Origin: an uncultured Paracoccaceae bacterium
GTDB lineage: Bacteria > Pseudomonadota > Alphaproteobacteria > Rhodobacterales > Rhodobacteraceae
Length of the DNA: 64,000 nucleotides
Direction: 5' to 3'
NCBI GenBank assembly: GCA_947489325.1
Contig: CANLDA010000010.1
Coordinates: forward strand, 1 to 64,000
The notes beneath the pieces are model-generated. The model ran no database searches and was not told the origin of the DNA. It saw nothing but the letters and a program-made list of their open reading frames with translations. A program made the position numbers and the translations under genes. Shown in pieces: positions 25,315-34,017 of the stretch (the first letter of the stretch is position 1; each line of letters begins with the position of its first letter).

Positions 25315-26847
25315 ATGCGTGACACAAAGAATGTTCTGTTCATCATTATTGATCAGCTGCGCGCCGACTGCCTACATGGGGCGTTGGCACATCATGTGGA
25401 CCTGCCAAATATGCGCGCCTTTATGCAAGAGGCCGTCTCATTTCGTCGTCATTTCAGTGTGACCAATCCCTGTGGTCCCTCGCGCGCCTCTATATTGACG
25501 GGGCAATATGCGATGAACCACCGATCCGTGCGCAATGGCACCCCTTTGCGGCACGACATTCCCAACATCGCAACCGAAATGCGCAAGGCCGGATATCTGC
25601 CGATGTTGTTTGGCTATACGGATACCTCACAAGATCCGCGCGTGTTTGATGCCAACGACCCGGCAGTCAAAACCTATGAATTTCCCTTACCGGGATTTCA
25701 TGAAATGACCGAAATGCGGTTTGAAATGTCCTATCCTTGGCAAGGGCACCTTATGTCTCAGGGGTATGAGTTTGACGACTATCTGGACCTTTACAAGCCT
25801 GTTGCCCAGAAAGGGTGCGCAGCGCAAATTGATGATCCGGCCATTTATGCGGCTGAAGACAGTGACACGGCGTTTCTGACCAACAATTTTCTTGGTAAAA
25901 TCAATGCCCACCACAAGGAAAACTGGTTTGCCCATCTGACCTATATCCGCCCGCACCCCCCGTTGGTTGCCCCTGCCCCCTACAATAAAATGTATGATCC
26001 CCAGGCGTTACCGCTGCCAGAACGGTGTGACACAGCCGAAGAGGAACACGCGTTGCACCCCTATATGCAGGCTTTGCTTAACAGCACGACCACCGCAGAT
26101 TTTGTCGAAGGTTTCCCAGATTTGAAGGCCGACGATGACACTGTGCAAAAACTGCGCGCTATCTATTTGGGCTTGGCAACCGAGGTTGATTTGCACATCG
26201 GCCGCGTTATCACGTTCCTGAAAGAAAGCGGCCAATACGACAACACCATGGTTGTTCTTACCGCCGATCATGGCGAAATGTTGGGGGATCGGCACGCTTG
26301 GGGCAAGATGTCGTTCTTTGATGTGGCCTATCACACGCCGTTGATCATCCGCGCACCAGGCATGGCTGCACCGGGCGGTACGGCTGTTGATTTACCCACG
26401 GAATCCGTTGACGTAACACCTACTATTTTGGATTGGGTCGGTCAGAAAGTACCGAATTCCATGGATGGGCGATCCCTGATGCCTTTCTTGCAGGGAGAGA
26501 CGCCTGAAGATTGGCGCGACTATAGCTATTCCGAACTGGACTTTGCCGCCCTTACAAACCCAACAGAGTGGCAGCGGCAATTTGGCACCAGTGCCGGAAA
26601 CTCTAACCTGTGTATCCTGCGGGATCAAAGGTTCACATTGGTGCAGTTCGCCACCGAACTGCCCCCCGTTCTGTTTGACAGCGAGGCAAAAGGCGAGTTT
26701 GAAAACGTCGCAGATAAACCAGAATATAGCGCAGACCTAATGCGCATGATGTCCAAACTTCTGCGCCATCGTATGCAGAACATGGACCATACCCTGAGTC
26801 TATCAACCATCACCCCGCAAGGGCCTAAGGAATTTCCACGCCACTAA
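25315..26847 (+). CDS. Sulfatase-family hydrolase (phosphonate monoesterase/aryl sulfatase-like)
   Basis: The 510-aa alkaline phosphatase-superfamily enzyme carries the formylglycine signature C53-G-P-S-R in TNPCGPSRASILTGQ, metal-site residues in FIIIDQLRADCL, and TADHGEMLGDRHAWGKM for the second metal-ligand set. No signal peptide is seen, so it should act in the cytoplasm, as phosphonate monoester hydrolases do. Substrates may be sulfate esters or phospho/phosphonate diesters. An AGGAG lies before the ATG. The maturase needed for formylglycine is not in the window. Confidence 0.85.
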   Translation: MRDTKNVLFIIIDQLRADCLHGALAHHVDLPNMRAFMQEAVSFRRHFSVTNPCGPSRASILTGQYAMNHRSVRNGTPLRHDIPNIATEMRKAGYLPMLFGYTDTSQDPRVFDANDPAVKTYEFPLPGFHEMTEMRFEMSYPWQGHLMSQGYEFDDYLDLYKPVAQKGCAAQIDDPAIYAAEDSDTAFLTNNFLGKINAHHKENWFAHLTYIRPHPPLVAPAPYNKMYDPQALPLPERCDTAEEEHALHPYMQALLNSTTTADFVEGFPDLKADDDTVQKLRAIYLGLATEVDLHIGRVITFLKESGQYDNTMVVLTADHGEMLGDRHAWGKMSFFDVAYHTPLIIRAPGMAAPGGTAVDLPTESVDVTPTILDWVGQKVPNSMDGRSLMPFLQGETPEDWRDYSYSELDFAALTNPTEWQRQFGTSAGNSNLCILRDQRFTLVQFATELPPVLFDSEAKGEFENVADKPEYSADLMRMMSKLLRHRMQNMDHTLSLSTITPQGPKEFPRH

Positions 26848-27002
26848 AATCTTTGATGCTCGTGAGAAGTTAGACAATTTCTCGTTTTGTACTTTTGTGA
26901 CACATTAAGATGCGGATGCAACCTGGTGGCCATAGGAAGCCTAACCCATCGCGGGGGTGTTTATCAGCATGCCTTCCTGATAAGACGATTGGATAGCCAA
27001 GG

Positions 27003-27956
27003 TCACAGGTGACGGCGTGCGTCTTTACGGGCTTTTTCCGGCTTCCATCGGTTGTGAACCCACAGCCATTGTTCGGGGTGCGCGCGCACCTGTGCTTCAA
27101 GACTATCAGACACGTGCTGCATCATTGTGACGGCATCACTGTGCGGAACCGGATCTTCGACCAGCACTTCGAATGAAATGCCGTCAGCTTGGCGAATACC
27201 ATAGATGGGCACCAAAATAGCGTTATATTTCAATGCCATCTCTGCTGCGGACATTGCTGCCGGGGTTGGTTTTCCAAAGAAATTTATGACCTGCCCTTGA
27301 AAATAATACTGGTCTGACAATAAGGCCACGGTATTACCAGCACGCAGAAACTTGACCATCTCGGCCAATCCGCGGCGTCCACGTACAAACATCGGTTGTG
27401 CAATGGAATTCATCGCTTGAACGTAATGCTCATTAAAGCCCGCGTTATCCATATCGCGATACAAGGCGCCAACGTTATGGCCGCGTTGATGAATCGCAGA
27501 GCGGAAGGCATCATAATTGCCAAAATGACCTGATACCAGAATGATTGGCCGCCCCTCGGCATGGGCAGCATCCAACGCGGCAAGACCCGGTCCATGCGGA
27601 GTCACCTTGGCAATTCTGTCGGTGAACTCACGGCCTGAGTAAATTTCGATCATGGTGCGCCCGGCATTGTCGGGAACGGCTTTACACAGCCGCTCTACGT
27701 CCTTGGCAGGCAAATCAGGCCAACCATGCGCCAGATTACGGCGCACACGTTCTCTGTATCCGGCCAAAGGCGCGATAATACGTGACACAACCCATCCGGC
27801 CAACGGAATTCGCGTTTCATAAGGCAGCATCAGTACAAATCGAATGATCCCAGTCAGAAACACATTGGTGATCTTGTCACCTATACGTTGTTTGCCTGCC
27901 TGTTTACCGCTCTTCATATGCTTTGTGCCTTTGGGTTTCTCACGCGCGCCAGACAT
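27003..27956 (-). CDS. Lysophospholipid / lipid A-type acyltransferase (LpxL/HtrB superfamily)
   Basis: The 317-aa membrane-associated acyltransferase has a hydrophobic N-terminal anchor after a basic leader (about residues 30-60), the catalytic HX4D motif in SGHFGNYDAF, followed by GALYRDMDNAGFNEHY, FVRGRRGLAEMV and LLSDQYYFQGQVINFFGKPTPA, and ends with the typical PEQWLWVHNRWKP. It likely adds a secondary acyl chain to lipid A or a related lipid at the inner membrane. An alternative start at 27917 (MKSGKQAG) would remove 13 residues. It is convergent with the sulfatase gene. Confidence 0.85.
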   Translation of the reverse strand: MSGAREKPKGTKHMKSGKQAGKQRIGDKITNVFLTGIIRFVLMLPYETRIPLAGWVVSRIIAPLAGYRERVRRNLAHGWPDLPAKDVERLCKAVPDNAGRTMIEIYSGREFTDRIAKVTPHGPGLAALDAAHAEGRPIILVSGHFGNYDAFRSAIHQRGHNVGALYRDMDNAGFNEHYVQAMNSIAQPMFVRGRRGLAEMVKFLRAGNTVALLSDQYYFQGQVINFFGKPTPAAMSAAEMALKYNAILVPIYGIRQADGISFEVLVEDPVPHSDAVTMMQHVSDSLEAQVRAHPEQWLWVHNRWKPEKARKDARRHL

Positions 27957-28013
27957 AAAGATGAGCTCTTGTAATCACAAGAGACCCATCGATCCAAACC
28001 AGACGCCGTGCAA

Positions 28014-29018
28014 TTATGCGGATGGCAACGGTGCGTTATCTTCCACTCTAAAGCGGTTGATGCGTTGACGGTCTTCGCTGGGCGTCATACCAAAGGCCGC
28101 TTTATAATGGGCCACCATTGGGGCGGCGGTGCTGTAGCCAACTGCAGCGGCTATATCAACAATGCGATCCTTGGAATACATCACCATCTGACGGGCGGCC
28201 TTCATGCGCATATCACGATAATAATGTGTTGGGCTTTTTCCGGTGGCCTGTTTGAACGCGCGCTCTATCTGTCGGGTGCTTACACCGACCAAACCCGCCA
28301 GATCAGAAATGGAAATCGGAAATTCGATGTGTTCACCCAGATACGCAACAGCGCGTTCGACAAGATCAGGCAGCGCATCTCCAGTATCGGGGCTAAGCGA
28401 TGAGGGAATACGTTGCATCACCCCCTGCCCGCGCATCATCGGGTGTTGGAACCAACAGGCAACTTCATGTGCGATTTCTCCGTTCAGATGATCCTCGATC
28501 AAATGCAGAGCAAGGTCAAACGCCGCAGCTGCACCAGAAACAGTATGGCGCCTCTGAGAGGTTACAATCACCTCGCTGCGGGCATCAAAACGCGGGAATT
28601 CAGCCCGAAAAGCGGCCTCATAACACCAATGCACGGATACCGGATGGCCTTCCATCACGCCAGAGCGCACCAAGGGAAAGACGCCCCCGCTGATGCCGCC
28701 CAAATGGGTGCCGTGCCGCGCCAGATTACGCAATGCGCCATTACCAGAGGTCGGGTCGGTAAATTGGCCATTAGGACTACTGAGAAGAAACAAGAGATCA
28801 AGTCCCTCGTGATCAGATAATTGCCTGTCCGCCTCAAATCTCACGTTTGCACTTGAGGTCACGCGGTTGCCGCTTTCCGTCACAACATGCCACGCAAATG
28901 CCTTTTGTTGTGCGATTTCATTCGCCGCACGCAAGGGTTCAATCAATGACGTCAAACAGGCCATGGGAAACCCGTCAAAGATCAAAAATCCGATTTCATA
29001 TTGTTCACTTCTGGACAT
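28014..29018 (-). CDS. GlxA-family transcriptional regulator (DJ-1/PfpI + AraC HTH)
   Basis: The 334-aa protein has an N-terminal DJ-1/PfpI-like amidotransferase domain (residues 8-185: GFLIFDGFPMACLTSLIEPL) and a C-terminal AraC DNA-binding domain (about 230-325: LAGLVGVSTRQIERAFKQATG, IVDIAAAVGYSTAAPMVAHYKAAFG). Relatives such as GbdR and CdhR control catabolism of quaternary and methylated amines, which fits the adjacent methylated-amine genes. It is divergent from the XRE-cupin gene across 112 bp. Confidence 0.88.
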   Translation of the reverse strand: MSRSEQYEIGFLIFDGFPMACLTSLIEPLRAANEIAQQKAFAWHVVTESGNRVTSSANVRFEADRQLSDHEGLDLLFLLSSPNGQFTDPTSGNGALRNLARHGTHLGGISGGVFPLVRSGVMEGHPVSVHWCYEAAFRAEFPRFDARSEVIVTSQRRHTVSGAAAAFDLALHLIEDHLNGEIAHEVACWFQHPMMRGQGVMQRIPSSLSPDTGDALPDLVERAVAYLGEHIEFPISISDLAGLVGVSTRQIERAFKQATGKSPTHYYRDMRMKAARQMVMYSKDRIVDIAAAVGYSTAAPMVAHYKAAFGMTPSEDRQRINRFRVEDNAPLPSA

Positions 29019-29130
29019 GATTATTTTACTATCAGGAAAGTTGCGTGATATAGTAGGGTAAAATCATACCTCGCTTTTGATTTATCACTTGCGACATGGT
29101 GTGCAGGCGAAAAAGTAAGGCAAAATTAGC

Positions 29131-29787
29131 ATGAAGGTAGATAAACCAAAGCAGGAAACGGCCACCAAGCTGACGCAAGACCCCCATAGTATCCGCACGG
29201 AAGAACGGGAAAAAGTGCTGGAGGTTGCGATTGGTCGTGAGGTGCGCACATTCCGCCGCAAAAAGGAAATCACCGTTGCCGAATTGGCCCAAATCACTGG
29301 CTTGTCGATTGGCATGTTGTCCAAGATTGAAAACGGAAATACCTCGCCCTCGCTGACCACATTGCAGACTTTGGCGAATGCCTTGTCTGTCCCTTTGACC
29401 AGCTTTTTTCGCCGCTTTGAAGAGCGTCGCGAAGCGGTACACACCAAATCTGGCCAAGGCGTTGAACTTGAACGCGAAGGCACGCGGGCCAATCATCAGT
29501 ACAACTTGTTGGGTCATATTGGCGCCAATGCCTCCGGTGTTATTGTCGAACCTTACTTGATTTCGTTGAATGCCGAATCTGATGTTTTTCCGACGTTTCA
29601 GCATGGTGGGATTGAAACCATCTATATGCTGGAAGGAAAAGTAGACTACCGCCATGGCGAAGAGGTCTATTCTTTGGAGCCCGGCGACACTTTGTTCTTT
29701 GATGCTGATGCCCCGCACGGGCCGGAAAAGCTTGTGAAACTGCCTGCGCGATATTTGTCGATCATCAGCTATCCACAAAATACCTGA
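29131..29787 (+). CDS. XRE-family regulator with C-terminal cupin domain
   Basis: The 218-aa protein has an HTH_3 domain at about residues 34-88 (VAELAQITGLSIGMLSKIENG, TSPSLTTLQTLANAL) and a cupin sensor domain at about 140-210 (FQHGGIETIYMLEGKVDYRHG, LEPGDTLFFDADAPHGPE). Such regulators often sense amine or amino acid catabolites. It is convergent with dmmC (29-bp gap) and divergent from the GlxA-type gene, so it is a candidate regulator of the methylated-amine block. Confidence 0.88.
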   Translation: MKVDKPKQETATKLTQDPHSIRTEEREKVLEVAIGREVRTFRRKKEITVAELAQITGLSIGMLSKIENGNTSPSLTTLQTLANALSVPLTSFFRRFEERREAVHTKSGQGVELEREGTRANHQYNLLGHIGANASGVIVEPYLISLNAESDVFPTFQHGGIETIYMLEGKVDYRHGEEVYSLEPGDTLFFDADAPHGPEKLVKLPARYLSIISYPQNT

Positions 29788-29816
29788 ACCGAGCGATCCC
29801 GGATCAGGCAAGAATT

Positions 29817-30884
29817 TTATTTCTGCAAAGGTGGTTCCGTTTCCCGATCAGGCCAGATGCCCGGCGATGTTGGCAGACCGTCATCAAATTGGCTGAGGTA
29901 ATCGATCATCAGCGGGCGATTGTCGATGAACCCTTTATAAGTTGCCAGTTCTACAGGCAGATCACGGATCACCCGATGCAGGCGACGGCCCCATTTAGGC
30001 ATGGTCATCAGATCCTGAAAGCTGCACAGGTAACATCGGATTGGAAAAACCAATGCGTTAGAGCGTGGCAACCGGAAAAACGTCTGTAACTCCACTCTTA
30101 GATGTTGTTTTTGACCAATGTTTTCTGCTGTCAGTTCCGTTTTTTGAATACCCCATTTGTGGTAATGTTCAGGGCTGGTATCCAGCAGAGGGTTCACTGT
30201 CATGGTCCAATTCAACCGACGCGCCGGTGCACCTTGTTGCACATTCAGCAGGAATTTCAGCGCACGGATGAAAATACCCTTTTCGTGGGCCAGTGGCACA
30301 GGCGCGTGCCATTCGAAAAAATTCATACCTATGTCAAAATCAAGTGACCAATCCGCCTGCGTGGTGATCATGCCTGCATCCATCCACAGCATGTCGTCAC
30401 GCTGATCCAAAACAGCATAATCACCCTGTGCCTGACGGGTAATGTATTCCATTGGCCCATAGGGAAGCGTCGATTCATCCAAGAAGGTGAATGTGTCATC
30501 AATGCCAAGTGGCTTGTTGATCCAGCGCCATTTGTTGCCATCGCGATGCAGTTCAAACAGATCAGGATAGTCTTCGGACTTGCTCTCCATGATTAGTTCT
30601 AGCAGATCCCAGCCCGCCAGCGTCATATGCGGCAGGGATTGGCAGCGAAGCGGATCTTCGTCCAAAACCTTGGCGCGGTCTCGCATCTCCGAAACGTAAT
30701 GCTCGTCCACATCGAACCGCTTTTCATAAACAGACCCGGCAGGCCCGCCTTTGTGCTGCTCCATATTCACCGAATACATATAGCTGTCTTCGTGAAACGG
30801 AAATGGAAAGCGTTTGATCGCCCAGTCCGAATTACGGAATGTATAATCGTCGCGAAAGGTTTCGTCGTTGAATTGTATTGTCAT
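29817..30884 (-). CDS. dmmC: Dimethylamine monooxygenase, haem-dependent N-demethylase subunit (DUF3445)
   Basis: The 355-aa protein belongs to the haem-dependent oxidative N-demethylase (DUF3445) family, with DPLRCQSLPHMTLAGWDLLELI, DMLWMDAG-type and NFFEWHAPVPLAHEKGIF blocks. The enzyme oxidises dimethylamine to monomethylamine plus formaldehyde using the reductase encoded next to it. Assignment follows the dmmD-A-B-C gene order known from marine Rhodobacteraceae. It is 11 bp downstream of dmmB and last in the unit. Confidence 0.85.
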   Translation of the reverse strand: MTIQFNDETFRDDYTFRNSDWAIKRFPFPFHEDSYMYSVNMEQHKGGPAGSVYEKRFDVDEHYVSEMRDRAKVLDEDPLRCQSLPHMTLAGWDLLELIMESKSEDYPDLFELHRDGNKWRWINKPLGIDDTFTFLDESTLPYGPMEYITRQAQGDYAVLDQRDDMLWMDAGMITTQADWSLDFDIGMNFFEWHAPVPLAHEKGIFIRALKFLLNVQQGAPARRLNWTMTVNPLLDTSPEHYHKWGIQKTELTAENIGQKQHLRVELQTFFRLPRSNALVFPIRCYLCSFQDLMTMPKWGRRLHRVIRDLPVELATYKGFIDNRPLMIDYLSQFDDGLPTSPGIWPDRETEPPLQK

Positions 30885-30895
30885 GTTGGGCCTCC

Positions 30896-31858
30896 TTAGC
30901 GGTCCAGCACGAGGGTCTTGCCCTCAAACCGTGACACACAGGGCATAATTTTTTGCCCGCTTGCGTGCTCTTCATCCTCCAACCAGTGATCGCGGTGGAT
31001 GAATTTGCCATCATACCCGATCACGTTGGTTTCACATTGGCCACAGGCCCCACCACGACACAGATACGGCGCATCCACGCCTTCACGTTCGATGGCTTCG
31101 AGCAGGCTTTCGTTTTCGCCCACCTGAATGACCTTGTTGGAAATGGCCAATTTCACCTCAAACGGCTTGCCCGGTTGTGGCGCCAAAAATTCCTCATAGT
31201 GAACATTGTCGCGTGGCCAACCCGCGTCTTCGGCGGTGCCTTTGACCCAGTTGATCATGCCCTTGGGACCGCAAATATAGACATGCGTGCCCAATGGCTG
31301 CCCATCCAGAAGGTTGGCCAGATCAATCGCTTGGGATTGGTCATCATAATAGACATGTGCCTCGTTCGGGTGACGATCTGTCAATTCGTCCGCATAAGAT
31401 CCAAGGGCCGCACTACGGCACGCATAATGTAACTCCCAATGGCCGTTGAAACGCTCCAGCTGCTTAATTTGCGCAAGAAAGGGCGTGATGCCGATGCCCC
31501 CAGCGATAAACAGATGTTTGCGCGCGCGCAGATCCAGTGAAAATAGGTTCACCGGATAGCTGATGGTCATCTCATCACCAACATTGACCTTTTGGTGCAT
31601 ATACAATGACCCACCCCTGCCCTCATCATCGCGACGCACAGAAATGGTGTAAGATGTCTGATCATATGGGTCCGACATCAAGGAATATGGGTTCAGGCGG
31701 GTGATGCCGTCATCGTCCATTTCAACAACTGTATGCGCGCCACCAGAAAACGTGGGCAACAGGCCGCCATCCACGCGTTCAAACCGGAACCGGGTGACAA
31801 GATCATTGATCGAGGTGATTTCGGTGACTTTGACCGCGATTTTCTCTGCACCGCTCAT
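30896..31858 (-). CDS. dmmB: Dimethylamine monooxygenase reductase subunit (PDR/VanB-type)
   Basis: The 320-aa phthalate dioxygenase reductase-like protein has an FMN/FAD-binding barrel (residues 1-105; NPYSLMSDPYDQTSYTISVR), an NAD-binding domain (HLFIAGGIGITPFLAQIKQLE, VYICGPKGMINWV) and a C-terminal plant-type 2Fe-2S domain (CRGGACGQCE, then PCVS). It feeds electrons from NAD(P)H to the haem subunit. The start overlaps the dmmA stop by 4 bp. Confidence 0.9.
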   Translation of the reverse strand: MSGAEKIAVKVTEITSINDLVTRFRFERVDGGLLPTFSGGAHTVVEMDDDGITRLNPYSLMSDPYDQTSYTISVRRDDEGRGGSLYMHQKVNVGDEMTISYPVNLFSLDLRARKHLFIAGGIGITPFLAQIKQLERFNGHWELHYACRSAALGSYADELTDRHPNEAHVYYDDQSQAIDLANLLDGQPLGTHVYICGPKGMINWVKGTAEDAGWPRDNVHYEEFLAPQPGKPFEVKLAISNKVIQVGENESLLEAIEREGVDAPYLCRGGACGQCETNVIGYDGKFIHRDHWLEDEEHASGQKIMPCVSRFEGKTLVLDR

Positions 31859-32451
31859 TCGTAAATCCCCTTGGGTTCTGGCACGTTTCCGGGATCTTCT
31901 GCGTCAATGCACACGCCTTGATAGGCTGCATGACGGCGCGAATAATGGTCGCGCACAAACAGGTTCAGCCCGCAATGCGAACAGACAAACGGGTCCATTT
32001 CGACGTTTTCGGTCATGCCTTTGCAATGCACACATTGCATCCGGCGTGCTGTCGATCCGCGATGTTCGGTTTGAATGGCAGTGTGCGGAATGCCTGCGTT
32101 CACTGCTTCATTCATCGCCTGGCCCATCAGGCTCTCGGTACCGGCAAGATAGACCTGCAAGCCCATGTGCGCGGCCGACAAAACACGCTGAATGCGCTGG
32201 ACCGATGCCGGATAAGACGGGCCTTCGTAAAACTGCGCCGGATTAAGCGTACGCAGTTTGTCTGCATAATCAGTACCGTTAGAGATAAAGATGATATGTG
32301 TATTGGCCATCATTTCTGGCGTTGCGACATCCAAAATGGCCTCGGCACCTTCGGCATCTGCAATCATCAAATGGCTTTTGCCCGAACGAGCCTCAAGCGT
32401 GCCCCAAACAGGGCGGCTTGGAATGGATGGGGGAAATTCGAACTTTGACAT
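31855..32451 (-). CDS. dmmA: Dimethylamine monooxygenase subunit DmmA
   Basis: The 198-aa protein has a Rossmann-like N-terminal part (residues 30-120) and a C-terminal four-cysteine metal-binding knuckle (CVHCKGMTENVEMDPFVCSHCG). The C-terminal CxxC pairs and position between dmmD and dmmB match the DmmA subunit of dimethylamine monooxygenase. Its role in the complex is not well defined in my knowledge. A terminator-like hairpin lies between dmmD and this gene. Confidence 0.8.
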   Translation of the reverse strand: MSKFEFPPSIPSRPVWGTLEARSGKSHLMIADAEGAEAILDVATPEMMANTHIIFISNGTDYADKLRTLNPAQFYEGPSYPASVQRIQRVLSAAHMGLQVYLAGTESLMGQAMNEAVNAGIPHTAIQTEHRGSTARRMQCVHCKGMTENVEMDPFVCSHCGLNLFVRDHYSRRHAAYQGVCIDAEDPGNVPEPKGIYE

Positions 32452-32466
32452 AGCGTCCTCTGATAA

Positions 32467-32502
32467 GAAAAAGGGCGCAACAGTGTCTCTGCTGCGCCCT
32501 TT
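32467..32502 (-). terminator. Intrinsic terminator between dmmD and dmmA
   Basis: On the minus strand a long GC-rich stem (AAAGGGCGCA with TGCGCCCTTT, extended by CAG/CTG) is followed by TTTTTC, 6 nt after the dmmD stop. It should terminate a fraction of dmmD transcripts before dmmABC, giving dmmD excess or a separate control point. Confidence 0.8.
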
Positions 32503-32507
32503 CGGAA

Positions 32508-33653
32508 TTAACCTTTTGCCGTACGGATCGACTTGTCTTTGTCATAGAACGGCATCTCTTCGGCCGTTGCTGCGATCTCGGTGCCATCGCCGTTGCGCAC
32601 CGTCAGCTTGGTACCCGGAGAGGCGCAGGCGACGGGCATCCGTGCAATGCCAACGTTGTGTTGGTTGACCTCTGAATACATGCCATAGGTGACAACCCCG
32701 ACCTTTTCGCCGTTTTGCAGAAGGTCCGCACCTTCGTCGGCTGGGGTCGTGCCCTCCAGCAGAACGCCATAAATCTTAAAGCGTTCCTTGCCTTGTGCGG
32801 CGTAATGGTTTTCTGCACCCACGAATCCGGTTTTGCCGGGCGATACCGTGAATTCCAAACCCAACTCCCAAAGTGTGTCACCACAGGTTTCATCGTCAAA
32901 CGGATAAGTTTCCGAGTTGTCTCCGGGATAGAACAGCAGATAGCTTTCAGTGCGCAGCAGATCGAGGGTCGAGAACTGCACAGGGCGAATGCCCATGTCT
33001 TTGCCACCTTCCAGAATGCTGTCCCAAAGGTGAACTGCATCTTTGGCCTGGCAGAAAATCTCATAGCCACGTTCGCCAGTATAACCTGTGCGCGAAATCA
33101 TCACGGGGCGACCAAACAATTTGGTTTGCATAATCCCAAAGTAGGCCAGATCACGAATGCCCGGCACATGATCAGCAAGGAAGTCAACTGCGACAGGGCC
33201 CTGCAGCGACATGTCATGCATGTTGTCATCAAAGATCACTGCACAATTCCGACCTGCCGCCGCTGCAGTAAGTTGCTCTGTGCCGGTGCCAGTACCGTGA
33301 ATGACCAGCCATGAGTTGACGGACAAACGATAGATCACACAGTCATCCACGAATTTGCCCTGATCATTCAAAATACAGGCATAGGTGGACCGACCGGGCA
33401 TGATCTTTTCAACGTTGCGTGTTGTCACACGGTCAATCACCTGTGCAGCGTGTTCGCCAACAACGTGAACCTTTTTCAGGCCAGATACATCCATCAGGCC
33501 CGCCTTGGTGCGAACTGTTTCATAATCAGCTTTGGCGCGTTCTGGCGTGTGGTCATAGAACCATGCGGTTCCCATGCCATTCCAATCTTCCAGTTCTCCG
33601 CCAATTTCTGCATGGCGTTGTGCCAATGCAGATGTTCTCCATAAAATGGCCAT
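32508..33653 (-). CDS. dmmD: GcvT-like folate-binding protein of dimethylamine demethylation
   Basis: The 381-aa aminomethyltransferase-like protein has the GcvT fold (KAGLMDVSGLKKVHVVGEHA, CILNDQGKFVDDCVIYRL, SRTGYTGERGYEIF, FSTLDLLRTESYLLFYPGD). In dmm clusters it is thought to pass the released formaldehyde-level C1 unit to tetrahydrofolate, preventing formaldehyde build-up. It is the promoter-proximal gene and is divergent from amt across a 364-bp regulatory region. Confidence 0.85.
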   Translation of the reverse strand: MAILWRTSALAQRHAEIGGELEDWNGMGTAWFYDHTPERAKADYETVRTKAGLMDVSGLKKVHVVGEHAAQVIDRVTTRNVEKIMPGRSTYACILNDQGKFVDDCVIYRLSVNSWLVIHGTGTGTEQLTAAAAGRNCAVIFDDNMHDMSLQGPVAVDFLADHVPGIRDLAYFGIMQTKLFGRPVMISRTGYTGERGYEIFCQAKDAVHLWDSILEGGKDMGIRPVQFSTLDLLRTESYLLFYPGDNSETYPFDDETCGDTLWELGLEFTVSPGKTGFVGAENHYAAQGKERFKIYGVLLEGTTPADEGADLLQNGEKVGVVTYGMYSEVNQHNVGIARMPVACASPGTKLTVRNGDGTEIAATAEEMPFYDKDKSIRTAKG

Positions 33654-34017
33654 CGCGTCGTTTCCCTGTCATTCGTTTTGTTATTCGCTAACATTGATGC
33701 AGAGGAGCTTTCAAAAATCAACCCCGAAGGGCATAATTTATTCCTGAAGGGAAAGTTTTTGCCATATTTCGTGGTATACCCTTTGAAATATCCATAACAA
33801 CTCAAAACAAATACGCCCCAACCAGTGGGCAAACGCAAAAAATGTCGCCTGTTTTCGACTCATCAATGATCTAATTCGACATCTTTTGCGTCCCGCACTT
33901 CACAAAAATGTTGACAGAACGCAAAAGTCGTTATCCCCTGAGGACAATCAGTTTCCTCACAGGAATATTGAGAATAATAATAAACTTTAAACACCAAGCG
34001 AACAGGGAGAAGTAACT
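33654..34017. other. 364-bp divergent control region between dmmD and amt
   Basis: No ORF is credible here. It holds three copies of an ACGCAAAA-type element (see 33833-33930), an inverted repeat ATATTTC-N14-GAAATAT (33764-33791), a TTGACA box (33911-33916) without a convincing -10, and the amt Shine-Dalgarno GGGAGAAG just before the GTG at 34018. No RNA gene was recognised. Confidence 0.7.
33833..33930. promoter_or_regulatory. Three-copy ACGCAAAA element, candidate operator set
   Basis: Copy 1 (33833-33847) is ACGCAAAAAATGTCG. Copy 2 (33877-33891), read on the minus strand, is ACGCAAAAGATGTCG, 14 of 15 identical. Copy 3 (33919-33930) is ACGCAAAAGTCG. Two inverted copies and one direct copy in the divergent dmmD-amt promoter suggest binding of a shared activator or repressor. 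Confidence 0.55.

Noticed and set aside
29032..29811. 259-aa ORF antisense to the XRE-cupin gene
   Set aside because: Shadow of a gene with clear HTH and cupin motifs; no supporting motif or start site.
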